From JAUSIF01 sp040901465 (GTDB taxonomy: Bacteria > Pseudomonadota > Alphaproteobacteria > Rhizobiales > Xanthobacteraceae), in NCBI GenBank assembly GCA_040901465.1, contig JBBDYN010000053.1, positions 1 through 64,000 on the forward strand: a DNA stretch of 64,000 nucleotides. Reading direction: 5' to 3'. Under the pieces are notes generated by a model that ran no database searches, was not told the DNA's origin, and was given only the letters and a program-made list of their open reading frames with translations. Below, one piece after another: positions 53,796-63,282 of this stretch. Both the position numbers and the translations under genes were made by a program. Numbering within the stretch: position 1 is the stretch's first letter; every line of letters starts with the position of its first letter.

Positions 53796-55415
53796 ATGGC
53801 AGCCGTCAGTGCAAACCGGCTCGAACTATTGCAGATCGCCGAAGCGGTCGCACGTGAGAAGTCGATCGACAAGGGCATCGTGATCGCGGCGATGGAAGAC
53901 GCAATCCAGAAGGCGGCGCGCTCGCGCTACGGCAGCGAAACCGAGGTGCGCGCGGAAATCAATCCGAAAACCGGCGAGCTTCGGCTCTCGCGGCTCCTGC
54001 TCGTGGTCGAGACGATCGAGAACGAGGCGACGCATATCAGCCTCGAGGACGCGCGGCGCAAAAATCCGGCCGCGCAGATCGGCGACTATATCGCCGAGGC
54101 GCTCCCCCCGCTGGAATACGGCCGCATCGCCGCACAATCGGCGAAGCAGGTGATCGTGCAAAAGGTGCGCGAGGCCGAGCGCGACCGCCAGTACCAGGAA
54201 TACAAGGACCGCATCGGAGAGATCGTGAGCGGCCTCGTCAAGCGCGTCGAATACGGCAACGTGATCGTCGATCTCGGCCGCGGCGAGGCCATCGTCCGGC
54301 GCGACGAGTTGCTGCCGCGGGAAATCTTCCGCAACGGCGACCGCGTGCGCGCCTATGTCTATGACGTGCGGCGAGAGCCGCGTGGCCCGCAGATTTTCCT
54401 GTCGCGCACGCATCCGCAGTTCATGGCGAAGCTGTTCGCCCAGGAGGTGCCGGAAATCTACGACGGCATCGTCGAGATCAAGGCGGTCGCCCGCGATCCG
54501 GGTTCGCGCGCCAAGATTGCCGTCATTTCCCGCGATTCCTCGGTCGATCCGGTCGGCGCCTGCGTCGGTATGCGCGGCTCGCGCGTGCAGGCGGTGGTGA
54601 ACGAGCTCGCCGGCGAGAAGATCGACATTATCCTCTGGTCGCAGGATGTGGCGACCTTCGTGGTCAATGCGCTGGCGCCGGCCGAAGTGGTGAAGGTCGT
54701 GCTCGACGAGACGCGCGAGCGCATCGAGGTGGTGGTGCCGGACGCGCAGCTTTCGCTTGCGATCGGTCGGCGCGGCCAGAATGTGCGGCTCGCCTCGCAG
54801 CTCACCGGGTGGGACATCGATATCCTCACCGAGCAGGAAGAGAGCGAGCGGCGGCAGAAGGAATTCGCCGAGCGCAGCAAGATGTTCATGGAAGCGCTCG
54901 ACGTCGACGAGATGGTGGCGCAGCTCCTCACCTCGGAGGGCTTCGGCTCGATCGAGGATCTCGCCTATGTGGCGGTCGACGAACTCGCCGGTATCGAGGG
55001 CTTTGACGCGGACACAGCCGCCGAATTGCAGGCCCGCGCGCAGGACTATCTCGGCAAGATCGAGGCCGAGCTGGACGCCAAGCGCAAGGAACTGGGCGTT
55101 GACGACGCGCTGCGTGAAGTGCCGGGTGTCACGAGCAAGATGCTCGTCACGTTCGGCGAGAACGACATTAAAACGGTCGAGGATCTTGCGGGCTGCGCCA
55201 CCGACGATCTGACCGGCTGGGTGGAGCGCAAGGACGGAGAGGCCGTGCGTCACGCCGGCATTCTCGACGGGTTCGTGATCGAACGCGAAGAGGCCGAAGC
55301 GCTCGTCATGCAGGCGCGCGTGAAGGCCGGCTGGGTCGATGAAACCGCACTCGCGCCCGCCGAGGCGCCGGCCGCGGAAGCCGAAGCCACCGCCGAAGCG
55401 GAACCGCAGAACTGA
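53796..55415 (+). CDS. nusA: Transcription termination/antitermination factor NusA
   Basis: 539 residues. N-terminal polymerase-binding domain, S1 domain (GLVKRVEYGNVIVDLGRGEAIV), two KH domains (VGMRGSRVQAVVNELAGEKIDIILW and AIGRRGQNVRLASQLTG), and C-terminal helix-hairpin-helix repeats with acidic tail as usual in alphaproteobacteria. Confidence 0.96.
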   Translation: MAAVSANRLELLQIAEAVAREKSIDKGIVIAAMEDAIQKAARSRYGSETEVRAEINPKTGELRLSRLLLVVETIENEATHISLEDARRKNPAAQIGDYIAEALPPLEYGRIAAQSAKQVIVQKVREAERDRQYQEYKDRIGEIVSGLVKRVEYGNVIVDLGRGEAIVRRDELLPREIFRNGDRVRAYVYDVRREPRGPQIFLSRTHPQFMAKLFAQEVPEIYDGIVEIKAVARDPGSRAKIAVISRDSSVDPVGACVGMRGSRVQAVVNELAGEKIDIILWSQDVATFVVNALAPAEVVKVVLDETRERIEVVVPDAQLSLAIGRRGQNVRLASQLTGWDIDILTEQEESERRQKEFAERSKMFMEALDVDEMVAQLLTSEGFGSIEDLAYVAVDELAGIEGFDADTAAELQARAQDYLGKIEAELDAKRKELGVDDALREVPGVTSKMLVTFGENDIKTVEDLAGCATDDLTGWVERKDGEAVRHAGILDGFVIEREEAEALVMQARVKAGWVDETALAPAEAPAAEAEATAEAEPQN

Positions 55416-55426
55416 GGGCGTGAACC

Positions 55427-56098
55427 TTGCTCGCGAGCCTGGACACCGAGGAAGTCGACGAGGGATTGGCCGCGGCCCGCAAGGGGCTCGAGCGGCTTTG
55501 CCTCGCGACGCGGGCGGTGACGCCGGTCGAGCAAATGATCCGCTACGTGGTCGATCCCTCCGGCCGGGTCGTTCCCGATCTCGAGCGCAAGCTTCCGGGT
55601 CGCGGCGGCTGGGTCACCGCAACCCGGGCGGCGCTTGAGATCGCGATCAAGGAAAAGGCCCTTGCCCGCGCCTTCCGGGGCAAGGGCGCTGTTGGTCCGG
55701 AACTCGCGGACCTCGTCGAGCGTCTGCTCGAGAAAGCCGCGATCGACGCGCTCTCGCTCGCGAACAAGGCGGGCCAGGTGATCACGGGCTTCACCAAGAT
55801 CGAGGCCGCGCTCGCGGGGCGGGAAATTGCCGTCGTCCTTAACGCGAGCGACGCGGCCGCGGACGGCATCCGCAAGCTCGATCGTGCCACGGCAGACCGG
55901 CCGCGGCCCGCGCGGATCGGTACCTTCCGCGGCGAGCAATTGGACTTGGCGCTCGGACGGCCAAATGTGGTACATGCAGCCCTGCTCGTGCATCCGGCGA
56001 GTACGGGCTTTCTCGCGCGCTGTCAGAGACTAGATCACTGGCGCAACAGTGGGCCCGCCGGTGAAACTGGCGTTTCGAGCGGCGCGAGCGGACGTTAG
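55427..56098 (+). CDS. YlxR-type RNA-binding protein with L7Ae-like domain
   Basis: 223 residues from a TTG start. RLCLATRAVTPVEQMIRYVVDPSGRVVPDLERKLPGRGGWVTATR is the YlxR/DUF448 domain, followed by an L7Ae-like part (SLANKAGQVITGFTKIEAALAGREIAVVLNASDA). The fused arrangement is standard between nusA and infB in this class. Confidence 0.88.
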   Translation: MLASLDTEEVDEGLAAARKGLERLCLATRAVTPVEQMIRYVVDPSGRVVPDLERKLPGRGGWVTATRAALEIAIKEKALARAFRGKGAVGPELADLVERLLEKAAIDALSLANKAGQVITGFTKIEAALAGREIAVVLNASDAAADGIRKLDRATADRPRPARIGTFRGEQLDLALGRPNVVHAALLVHPASTGFLARCQRLDHWRNSGPAGETGVSSGASGR

Positions 56099-56110
56099 AT
56101 TGGGGAAAGA

Positions 56111-58714
56111 ATGGCGAATACCAAGGACCCGGGCGAGAAGACCCTGCGCGTGACGCCGTCCAAGACTCTCAGCCTCAAGCGGGAGCAGGGTGTCGTACGT
56201 CAGAGCTTCAGCCATGGCCGCTCCAAGGCGGTGGTGGTCGAAAAGGTCAAGCGCCGCGCGGTCGGACCCGGCAGCGAGGCGAAGGCTGAGCCCGCGCCCG
56301 CGAAGGTGCCTGCATCGCGCGTTCCTGCGCCTGCGGCAGAGGCGCCCGCAGCCGACAAGGCTCCGCGCGCACGGACGGCCGCGAAGCCTGCCGCGCAGGA
56401 GCCGATCTCCGGGGCGAAGCCTTCGGGCGTCGTGCTCCGCACCCTGACCGAGGAAGAACGCAGCGCGCGAGCGCATGCGCTTGCCGACGCACGCGTGCGC
56501 GAAGCTGAAGAACGCAAGATTGCCGAGGAAGACGCTCGTCGCCGCGCCGGCCGTGAGGCCGCGGACCGCGCCGAGCGCGAGGCCGCCGAGACGCGCAAGC
56601 GAGAAGAGGACGCGCGTCGCGCATCCGAAGAAGAAACCAAGCGCAAGGCCGAGCAGGAGGCACGCAAGCGCTTCGGCGATGACGCCGCAGCGAGAGGCGC
56701 GGGTCTGCCGGGGGCGCGGACGCTCGCGCCCGACGATGAAGACGAAGGTCCGCGCACGTCGCGGCGCGGCGGCAAGACGGCTGCCGCGCCGAAGCCCGTG
56801 CGCGCGCCCGCCGCCGAGAAAAAAAGCCGCGGCCGCCTTACGGTCGTGACGGCGCTTTCGAGCGAAGACGAGCGTCAGCGCTCGGTCGCCTCGTTCCGCC
56901 GCCGCACTCAGCGCATGACCGGGCATCGCCCGTCCGACGAGCCGAAGGAAAAAATCGTGCGCGACGTCGTGATCCCGGAAATGATCACGATTCAGGAGCT
57001 CGCGAACCGCATGGCCGAGCGCGCGGTCGACGTGATCCGGCTCCTGATGCAACAGGGCCAGATGCTGAAGATCACGGACGCGATCGACGCGGACACGGCC
57101 CAGCTCATCGCCGAGGAAATGGGCCACGCCGTGCAGCGCATTTCCGAAGCCGACGTGGTCGAGGGCCTGTTCGACACGCCCGACGAGGAGGCGCATCTCG
57201 AGCCGCGCCCGCCGGTCGTGACGATCATGGGCCACGTCGACCACGGCAAGACGTCGCTCCTCGACGCGATCCGTCAGACCGACGTGGTCGCAGGGGAGGC
57301 CGGCGGCATCACGCAGCATATCGGCGCCTATCAGGTGACAACGCGCTCGGGCGCGAAGGTCACGTTCATCGATACGCCGGGCCACGCCGCTTTCACCGCC
57401 ATGCGCGCGCGCGGCGCCAAGGTCACCGACATCGTCGTGCTCGTGGTCGCGGCCGACGACGGCGTGAAGCCGCAGACGGTCGAGGCGATCAATCACGCGC
57501 GCGCGGCCAAGGTGCCGATGATCGTGGCCATCAACAAGATCGACAAGGCCGACGCCAAGCCCGAACGCGTGCGCACGGAACTATTGCAGCATGAAGTGCA
57601 GGTCGAATCGCTTGGCGGCGAGACGCTCGAAGTCGAGGTTTCGGCGACCAAGAAGACCAATCTTGAGAAGCTCCTCGAAGTCATCGCGCTGCAGGCGGAG
57701 GTCCTCGACCTTCGCGCCAATCCGGATCGCGCCGCCGAAGGTACCGTGATCGAGGCCAAGCTCGATCGCGGGCGCGGACCAGTCGCGACCGTGCTCGTGC
57801 AGCGCGGCACGCTGCGTGTCGGCGACATCGTCGTGGCCGGCGCCGAATGGGGCCGGGCGCGCGCGCTGATCAACGACCAAGGAAAGCAAGTCGAAGCGGT
57901 GGGGCCGTCGACGCCGGTGGAAGTCCTGGGTTTTGCGGGCACGCCCGAGGCCGGCGACCGGCTCGCCGTCGTCGAGAGCGAGGCCCGCGCGCGCGAAGTC
58001 ACGGAGTATCGTCAACGCGAGCGGCGCGAAAAGGCTGCGCGTGGCGTGAAGGTGGGCGGCTCGCTCGAACAGATGATGAGCCAGCTCAAGACCGCCGGCC
58101 GCAAGGAGTTCCCGCTCCTGATCAAGGGCGACGTGCAGGGCTCGGTCGAAGCGATCGTGGCTGCGCTCGAGAAGCTCGGCACCGAGGAAGTGATTGCGCG
58201 GATCCTGCACGCGGGCGTCGGCGGCATCACCGAGTCCGACGTGACGCTTGCGGAAACCTCGGGCGCCGCGATCATCGGGTTCAACGTGCGCGCCCACAAG
58301 GAAGCGCGCGAAGCCGCCGAGCGTGCGGGCGTGGAAATCCGCTACTACAACATTATCTACAATCTGGTGGATGACGTGAAGAAGGCCATGTCGGGCCTGC
58401 TCCCGCCGACGTTGCGCGAAACACCGCTTGGCAACGCGGAAATCCTGGAGATCTTCGACGTCTCGAAAATCGGCAAGGTGGCCGGTTGCCGGGTCACCGA
58501 CGGCAAGGTCGAGCGCGGCGCAAACGTGCGCCTCATTCGCGATGATGTTGTGATCCACGAAGGAAAGCTCGCCACACTCCGGCGTTTCAAGGACGACGCG
58601 CGCGAGGTTCTTGCCGGGCAAGAATGTGGCATGTCGTTCGAGAACTACGAGGACATCCGCGCGGGCGACGTGATCGAGTGCTACCGCGTGGAAAGCGTGC
58701 AGCGGTCGCTGTAA
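56111..58714 (+). CDS. infB: Translation initiation factor IF-2
   Basis: 867 residues. A long Ala/Glu/Arg-rich N-terminal region (residues 60-260), then the G domain with GHVDHGKTSLLDAIR, DTPGHAAFTAMRARG and NKIDKADA, and the C-terminal fMet-tRNA-binding domains. Full length. Confidence 0.97.
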   Translation: MANTKDPGEKTLRVTPSKTLSLKREQGVVRQSFSHGRSKAVVVEKVKRRAVGPGSEAKAEPAPAKVPASRVPAPAAEAPAADKAPRARTAAKPAAQEPISGAKPSGVVLRTLTEEERSARAHALADARVREAEERKIAEEDARRRAGREAADRAEREAAETRKREEDARRASEEETKRKAEQEARKRFGDDAAARGAGLPGARTLAPDDEDEGPRTSRRGGKTAAAPKPVRAPAAEKKSRGRLTVVTALSSEDERQRSVASFRRRTQRMTGHRPSDEPKEKIVRDVVIPEMITIQELANRMAERAVDVIRLLMQQGQMLKITDAIDADTAQLIAEEMGHAVQRISEADVVEGLFDTPDEEAHLEPRPPVVTIMGHVDHGKTSLLDAIRQTDVVAGEAGGITQHIGAYQVTTRSGAKVTFIDTPGHAAFTAMRARGAKVTDIVVLVVAADDGVKPQTVEAINHARAAKVPMIVAINKIDKADAKPERVRTELLQHEVQVESLGGETLEVEVSATKKTNLEKLLEVIALQAEVLDLRANPDRAAEGTVIEAKLDRGRGPVATVLVQRGTLRVGDIVVAGAEWGRARALINDQGKQVEAVGPSTPVEVLGFAGTPEAGDRLAVVESEARAREVTEYRQRERREKAARGVKVGGSLEQMMSQLKTAGRKEFPLLIKGDVQGSVEAIVAALEKLGTEEVIARILHAGVGGITESDVTLAETSGAAIIGFNVRAHKEAREAAERAGVEIRYYNIIYNLVDDVKKAMSGLLPPTLRETPLGNAEILEIFDVSKIGKVAGCRVTDGKVERGANVRLIRDDVVIHEGKLATLRRFKDDAREVLAGQECGMSFENYEDIRAGDVIECYRVESVQRSL

Positions 58715-58733
58715 AGTAACCCGAGGCAAACAG

Positions 58734-58767
58734 GCGTCTTGCACCCGGTTCGATTCCGGGGAGACGC
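58734..58767 (+). ncRNA. 34-nt acceptor/T-arm minihelix-like hairpin
   Basis: GCGTCTT pairs at all seven positions (one G-T) with GAGACGC, enclosing gca and a perfect T-arm-like hairpin CCCGG-TTCGATT-CCGGG. The D and anticodon arms are absent. It ends seven bases before the rbfA start and looks like a tRNA-derived remnant or a structured element in the infB-rbfA spacer. The pairing is seen; a role is not. Confidence 0.45.
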
Positions 58768-58773
58768 GCGCCC

Positions 58774-59187
58774 ATGACAAGAAACCGAAACAAGCCCGAA
58801 TCCGGCGCGAGCCAGCGCCAGTTGCGAGTCGGCGAATTGATCCGCCACGCGCTTGCCGACGTGCTGGCGCGCGGGGAAACGCCCGACGAGGCGCTCGCTT
58901 CCCGCGTGATTACAGTGCCCGAGGTGCGGATGAGTCCGGATCTCCGGCTCGCCACGATCTATGTGATGCCGCTCGGCGGCCGCGATCAGGCGGCGGTCGT
59001 GGCGGCGCTCGAGCGCAACAAGAAGTTTCTGCGCGGCGAGTTGGTACGGCGGGTGAATCTCAAGTTCGCGCCGGAGATCCGTTTCCAGATCGACGAGCGG
59101 TTCGACGAGGCCGAACGCATCGAGCGGCTCCTGCGCTCGCCGGAGGTCGCGCGCGATCTAAGCAAGAAAGATTCGGATTCGCGATGA
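58774..59187 (+). CDS. rbfA: Ribosome-binding factor A
   Basis: 137 residues, with VGELIRHALADVLARGE and LAT-IYVMPLGG, and the KH-like end LKFAPEIRFQIDERFDEAERIERLL, all conserved in RbfA. It assists late 30S maturation. Confidence 0.94.
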   Translation: MTRNRNKPESGASQRQLRVGELIRHALADVLARGETPDEALASRVITVPEVRMSPDLRLATIYVMPLGGRDQAAVVAALERNKKFLRGELVRRVNLKFAPEIRFQIDERFDEAERIERLLRSPEVARDLSKKDSDSR

Positions 59188-60113
59188 CGCAGGCGCGAGC
59201 GGAGAAGCGCGAGGTCCATGGCTGGATCGCGCTCGACAAGCCGGTAGGCTTGACTTCGACCGACGCGGTCGCGGCGATCAAGCGGCTGTTCCGCGCGAAG
59301 AAGGCGGGACACGCCGGCACCCTCGATCCCCTCGCCTCCGGGGTGCTTCCGATCGCGTTTGGCGAAGCGACCAAGACGGTCCCGTTCGTGATGGACGGCC
59401 GCAAGGCCTATCGCTTCACCGTGCGCTGGGGGATCGAGACCGACACGGACGACGCGGACGGACGCGCGCTCGCGAATTCCGACAGGCGTCCATCCGCGGA
59501 CGCGATCCGCGCATTGCTTCCCGAATTCACCGGGACGATCGAGCAAGTGCCGCCGCGTTTCTCCGCGCTCAAGATCGAAGGCGAGCGCGCCTACGATCTC
59601 GCGCGCGAGGGGGCCGCGGTCGAGCTCGCGGCGCGCCCGGTCGAGATCGACCGGCTGGAATTGACCACCACGCCGGATGCCGATCGCGCCGTATTCGAAG
59701 CTGAATGCGGCAAGGGCACTTACGTGCGCGCGATCGCGCGCGACATCGGGCGCAAGCTCGGCTGCTTCGGCCACGTGCAGGCGCTGCGGCGCATGCAGGT
59801 CGGCCCTTTCCACGAAGAAAATGCCGTCAAGCTCGATGCGCTTGCGGCGCTCCGCGATCAGGGCGGCGAAGAGGCGCTGCACGGGGCGCTCATGCCGGTC
59901 GAGGCGGGGCTCACTTCACTGCCTGCACTCTCGATCAGTCACGCGGATGCGCGACGGCTGGCATTGGGCCAAGCGGTCATCTTGCGCGGGCGCGACGCGC
60001 CGATCCTGGAGGGGCTCGTCTCGGTTTCGGCGCAAGGCGCCTTGGTCGCACTCGGCGAGGTCGAGCAAGGCTCGCTCAAGCCCCGGCGCATCTTTCATTT
60101 GCCGCGTCAATGA
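59184..60113 (+). CDS. truB: tRNA pseudouridine synthase B
   Basis: 309 residues. LDKPVGLTSTDAV and the catalytic-loop GTLDPLASGVLPIAFGEATK are diagnostic; RVRWGIETDTDDADG follows. It makes pseudouridine 55. Overlaps rbfA by four bases. Confidence 0.95.
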   Translation: MTQARAEKREVHGWIALDKPVGLTSTDAVAAIKRLFRAKKAGHAGTLDPLASGVLPIAFGEATKTVPFVMDGRKAYRFTVRWGIETDTDDADGRALANSDRRPSADAIRALLPEFTGTIEQVPPRFSALKIEGERAYDLAREGAAVELAARPVEIDRLELTTTPDADRAVFEAECGKGTYVRAIARDIGRKLGCFGHVQALRRMQVGPFHEENAVKLDALAALRDQGGEEALHGALMPVEAGLTSLPALSISHADARRLALGQAVILRGRDAPILEGLVSVSAQGALVALGEVEQGSLKPRRIFHLPRQ

Positions 60114-60279
60114 GGTTTTCAGGCGCAAAATGCGGGTCCGAGTTTCCGCTGGCCACAGGGGCGAATATCGCTATATTGCGCCGCGGTAACGGGCCCGTGC
60201 CCAGTTTACCCGTATTGCGACCCGGCTGGACGACATCCCGGCTTGGCCGCCGATCAAACCCGAAAAGAAGGAACATCCG

Positions 60280-60549
60280 ATGTCGATTGCCGCTGCGCGC
60301 AAGCAGGCGCTCGTCAGGGAATATGCCACCAAGCAAGGCGACACTGGTTCGCCGGAAGTGCAGGTCGCGATCCTGTCAGAGCGGATCGCCAATTTGACCG
60401 AACACTTCAAGACTCACGTTAAGGACAATCATTCGCGGCGCGGATTGCTGAAGCTGGTTTCCCAGCGGCGCAGCCTGCTCGACTATCTGAAGTCGCAGGA
60501 CGAAGCGCGCTACCAGAAGCTGATCGATCGGCTCGACATTCGCCGCTAA
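60280..60549 (+). CDS. rpsO: 30S ribosomal protein S15
   Basis: 89 residues: STE-type core GSPEVQVAILSERIANLTEHFKTHVKDNHSRRGLLKLVSQRRSLLDYLK is near-universal S15. The 166-bp gap before it holds an AAGGA site 6 bases from the ATG. Confidence 0.97.
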   Translation: MSIAAARKQALVREYATKQGDTGSPEVQVAILSERIANLTEHFKTHVKDNHSRRGLLKLVSQRRSLLDYLKSQDEARYQKLIDRLDIRR

Positions 60550-60556
60550 TCCCGCT

Positions 60557-60587
60557 CCGCGCGCGCGTACATGTTCGCGCGCGGTTT
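60557..60587 (+). terminator. Hairpin after rpsO
   Basis: CCGCGCGCG pairs with CGCGCGCGG around a 10-base loop, followed by only three T. A terminator or processing hairpin between rpsO and pnp. Confidence 0.5.
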
Positions 60588-60598
60588 CCGCGGCGGCA

Positions 60599-60608
60599 NN
60601 NNNNNNNN
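60599..60608. other. Assembly gap of 10 N
   Basis: Ten N in the rpsO-pnp spacer, just after a strong GC hairpin, a typical place for read loss. Confidence 0.95.
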
Positions 60609-60743
60609 CCCCACAACCGACGGAAGAAACGAAGCCATGGCAGGATCGCCAGATGCTCCCCTTATCGCGCGCAGGCGCGCGACGGCGAGCCTCTTGCCGT
60701 CTTGCTCATGGCTTTCGTTCTCCGCAAGCCATGGAACTATTCA

Positions 60744-62909
60744 ATGTTCGAAATTTATCGTGAAGAAATCGACTGGGGAGGCCGCAGCCTCGTCCTAGAA
60801 ACAGGCAGACTCGCCCGCCAAGCCGACGGCGCGGTGCTCGCCACCTACGGAGACACGACGGTGCTCGCCGCCGTGGTCGCGGCGAAGGAGCCGAAACCCG
60901 GGCTCGATTTTCTACCGCTCACCGTTCACTACACGGAAAAATTCTACGCGGCGGGACGCATCCCGGGCGGCTACTTCAAGCGCGAGCGCGGACCGACCGA
61001 ACGCGACACGCTGATCTCGCGCCTAATCGACCGGCCGATCCGGCCGCTGTTCGCCGACGGCTGGCGCTGCGACACCCAGATCATCGTCAACGTGCTCTCG
61101 CACGATCTCGAGAACGATCCCGACGTCGTGGCGTTGGTAGCGGCCTCCGCCGCGCTCACGCTCTCGGGGGCGCCGTTCCAGGGGCCGATCGGCGGCGCCC
61201 GCGTGGGGTTCATCAGCAACGAGTATGTGCTCAATCCGCCGCTCGACGAGATGCCGGAATCCACCCTCGACCTCATCGTCGCCGGTACCGCCGATGCCGT
61301 GCTGATGGTGGAATCGGAAGCGAAGGAGCTGCCCGAGGAAATCATGCTCGGCGCGGTCATGTTCGGCCACAAGCATTTTCAGCCGGTGATCGACATGATC
61401 ATCAAGCTTGCGGAAAAGGCGGCCAAGGAACCGCGCGCCGTTCCGGAATCCGACGACTCGCCGGTCGAGACGAAGTTGCGCAAGTTGATCGAGGCCGATC
61501 TGCGCAAGGCCTATTCGGTACGCAGCAAGCAGGAGCGGCACAACGCCGTCGACTCGGCGAAAACGAAGGCCAAGGAATCCTTCGCGGCCGAGGAAGGCGC
61601 CGAGGGCGCCCCCACGCCGCAGCAAGTCGCGGGCGTGTTCAAGAAGATCGAAGCCGACGTCGTGCGCTCGACGATTCTGGAGACCGGCCAGCGCATCGAC
61701 GGCCGCGACGGCAAGACCGTCCGTCCGATCGTGGCGGAGGTCGGGGTGCTGCCGCGCACGCACGGCTCCGCCGTATTCACGCGCGGCGAGACGCAGGCGC
61801 TCGTGGTGGCGACGCTCGGCACCGGCGAGGACGAGCAGTATGTCGACGCCTTGACCGGCACCTACAAAGAGCGGTTCCTGTTGCATTACAATTTCCCGCC
61901 GTTCTCGGTCGGCGAGACCGGCCGCTACGGCCCGCCGGGCCGCCGCGAGGTGGGGCACGGCAAGCTCGCGTGGCGCGCGTTGCGGCCGATCCTGCCGCCG
62001 GCGCTGGAGTTTCCATACACGCTCCGCGTCGTCTCCGAGATCCTGGAGTCGAACGGCTCGTCGTCGATGGCGACGGTGTGCGGCACCTCGCTCGCACTCA
62101 TGGACGCGGGCGTGCCGCTGCGCCGACCGGTGGCAGGCATCGCCATGGGCCTCATTCTCGAGGGCAAGAAGTACGCGGTGCTCTCCGACATCCTCGGCGA
62201 CGAGGACCATCTCGGCGACATGGACTTCAAGGTCGCCGGCACCGACCAGGGCGTCACCGCGCTGCAGATGGACATCAAGATCGCGGGCATCACCGAAGAA
62301 ATCATGAAGGTGGCGCTGACGCAGGCCAAAGACGGGCGCATGCACATTCTCGGCGAGATGGCGAAGGCACTTACCGGCGCCCGCGCCGAACTCGGAGAAT
62401 ATGCTCCGCGCATCGAAGTGATCAAAATTCCGGTCGACAAGATCCGCGAAGTGATCGGCACCGGCGGCAAGGTGATCCGCGAAATCGTCGAGAAGACCGG
62501 CGCCAAGATCAATGTCGAGGACGACGGCACGGTGAAAGTCGCCTCCGCCAACGCCGAGTCGATCAAGGCCGCGCTCAACTGGATCAAAACTATCGTATCG
62601 GAGCCGGAAGTCGGCACCATCTACGACGGCACCGTTGTGAAGGTCGTGGACTTCGGCGCATTCGTGAACTTCTTCGGCCCGAAGGACGGCCTCGTGCACA
62701 TCTCGCACCTCGCGCCGCGGCGGGTGAACAAGGTCACCGATGTCGTCAAGGAAGGCGACAAGGTGAAGGTGAAGCTTCTCGGCTTCGACGAGCGCGGCAA
62801 GGTGCGGCTTTCGATGAAGGCCGTCGACCAGCAGACCGGCGAAGACCTGGAAGCCAAGCAAAAGGCCGAACCTAAGAACGAGACCGAAGCGGCGGGCGCG
62901 GCAGAATAG
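60744..62909 (+). CDS. pnp: Polynucleotide phosphorylase
   Basis: 721 residues from the ATG at 60744 (MFEIYREEIDWGG). Two RNase PH domains (second starts GRDGKTVRPIVAEVGVLPRTHGSAVFTRGETQALV), KH domain with VIGTGGKVIREIVEKTGAKI, S1 domain VVKVVDFGAFVNFFGPKDGLVHIS. It degrades RNA 3'-5'. The longer frame from 60702 lacks similarity. Confidence 0.97.
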   Translation: MFEIYREEIDWGGRSLVLETGRLARQADGAVLATYGDTTVLAAVVAAKEPKPGLDFLPLTVHYTEKFYAAGRIPGGYFKRERGPTERDTLISRLIDRPIRPLFADGWRCDTQIIVNVLSHDLENDPDVVALVAASAALTLSGAPFQGPIGGARVGFISNEYVLNPPLDEMPESTLDLIVAGTADAVLMVESEAKELPEEIMLGAVMFGHKHFQPVIDMIIKLAEKAAKEPRAVPESDDSPVETKLRKLIEADLRKAYSVRSKQERHNAVDSAKTKAKESFAAEEGAEGAPTPQQVAGVFKKIEADVVRSTILETGQRIDGRDGKTVRPIVAEVGVLPRTHGSAVFTRGETQALVVATLGTGEDEQYVDALTGTYKERFLLHYNFPPFSVGETGRYGPPGRREVGHGKLAWRALRPILPPALEFPYTLRVVSEILESNGSSSMATVCGTSLALMDAGVPLRRPVAGIAMGLILEGKKYAVLSDILGDEDHLGDMDFKVAGTDQGVTALQMDIKIAGITEEIMKVALTQAKDGRMHILGEMAKALTGARAELGEYAPRIEVIKIPVDKIREVIGTGGKVIREIVEKTGAKINVEDDGTVKVASANAESIKAALNWIKTIVSEPEVGTIYDGTVVKVVDFGAFVNFFGPKDGLVHISHLAPRRVNKVTDVVKEGDKVKVKLLGFDERGKVRLSMKAVDQQTGEDLEAKQKAEPKNETEAAGAAE

Positions 62910-62932
62910 CCGAAGGAAATTTCGGAGCGAGG

Positions 62933-62957
62933 GGCGGCCCTTTCGGCCGCCCTTTTC
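62933..62957 (+). terminator. Rho-independent terminator after pnp
   Basis: GGGCGGCC pairs perfectly with GGCCGCCC around CTTTC and is followed by TTTT. Confidence 0.88.
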
Positions 62958-62970
62958 ATTTGGCGAGGAC

Positions 62971-63282
62971 TAGTCCGCTTCGCGCGCGCCCAGCAGGAAA
63001 TGCGTGTGCGTCGCGCCGATGCCTCGGATCTCGGTGGTGCCGCGGTCCTCGAAGGAGAATTCGTCGGCGACGACCCACGCGGTACGCTTCACTCACCTGG
63101 ATGCGGCCGGCGGCGCCCTGGCTCTGCATGCGCGAAGCGATATTCACGGCATCGCCCCAGAGATCGTAAGAAATTCGCGTCTCGCCGATGACCCCGGCGA
63201 TCGCCGTCCCGCTATGGATACCGATGCGCAACTGGAGCCTGTGGCCGCCAATCGGCGGCCGCCGCTCGTGCAGGCGAGTCAT
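62971..63282 (-). pseudogene. Partial, frameshifted copy of a class III cyclase domain
   Basis: It starts with an ATGA overlap on the upstream cyclase stop and repeats its C-terminal half: LRIGIHSGTAIAGVIGETRISYDLWGDAVNIASRM. An extra base in CCC at 63074-63076 breaks the frame; beyond it DEFSFEDRGTTEIRGIGATHTHFLLGARE reads in the other frame to a stop at 62971. It lacks the first metal-binding half of the domain. The shift could be a sequencing error. Confidence 0.75.

Noticed and set aside
56030..57496. 488-codon minus frame opposite infB
   Set aside because: Same GC-driven shadow; infB is unmistakable in the other strand.
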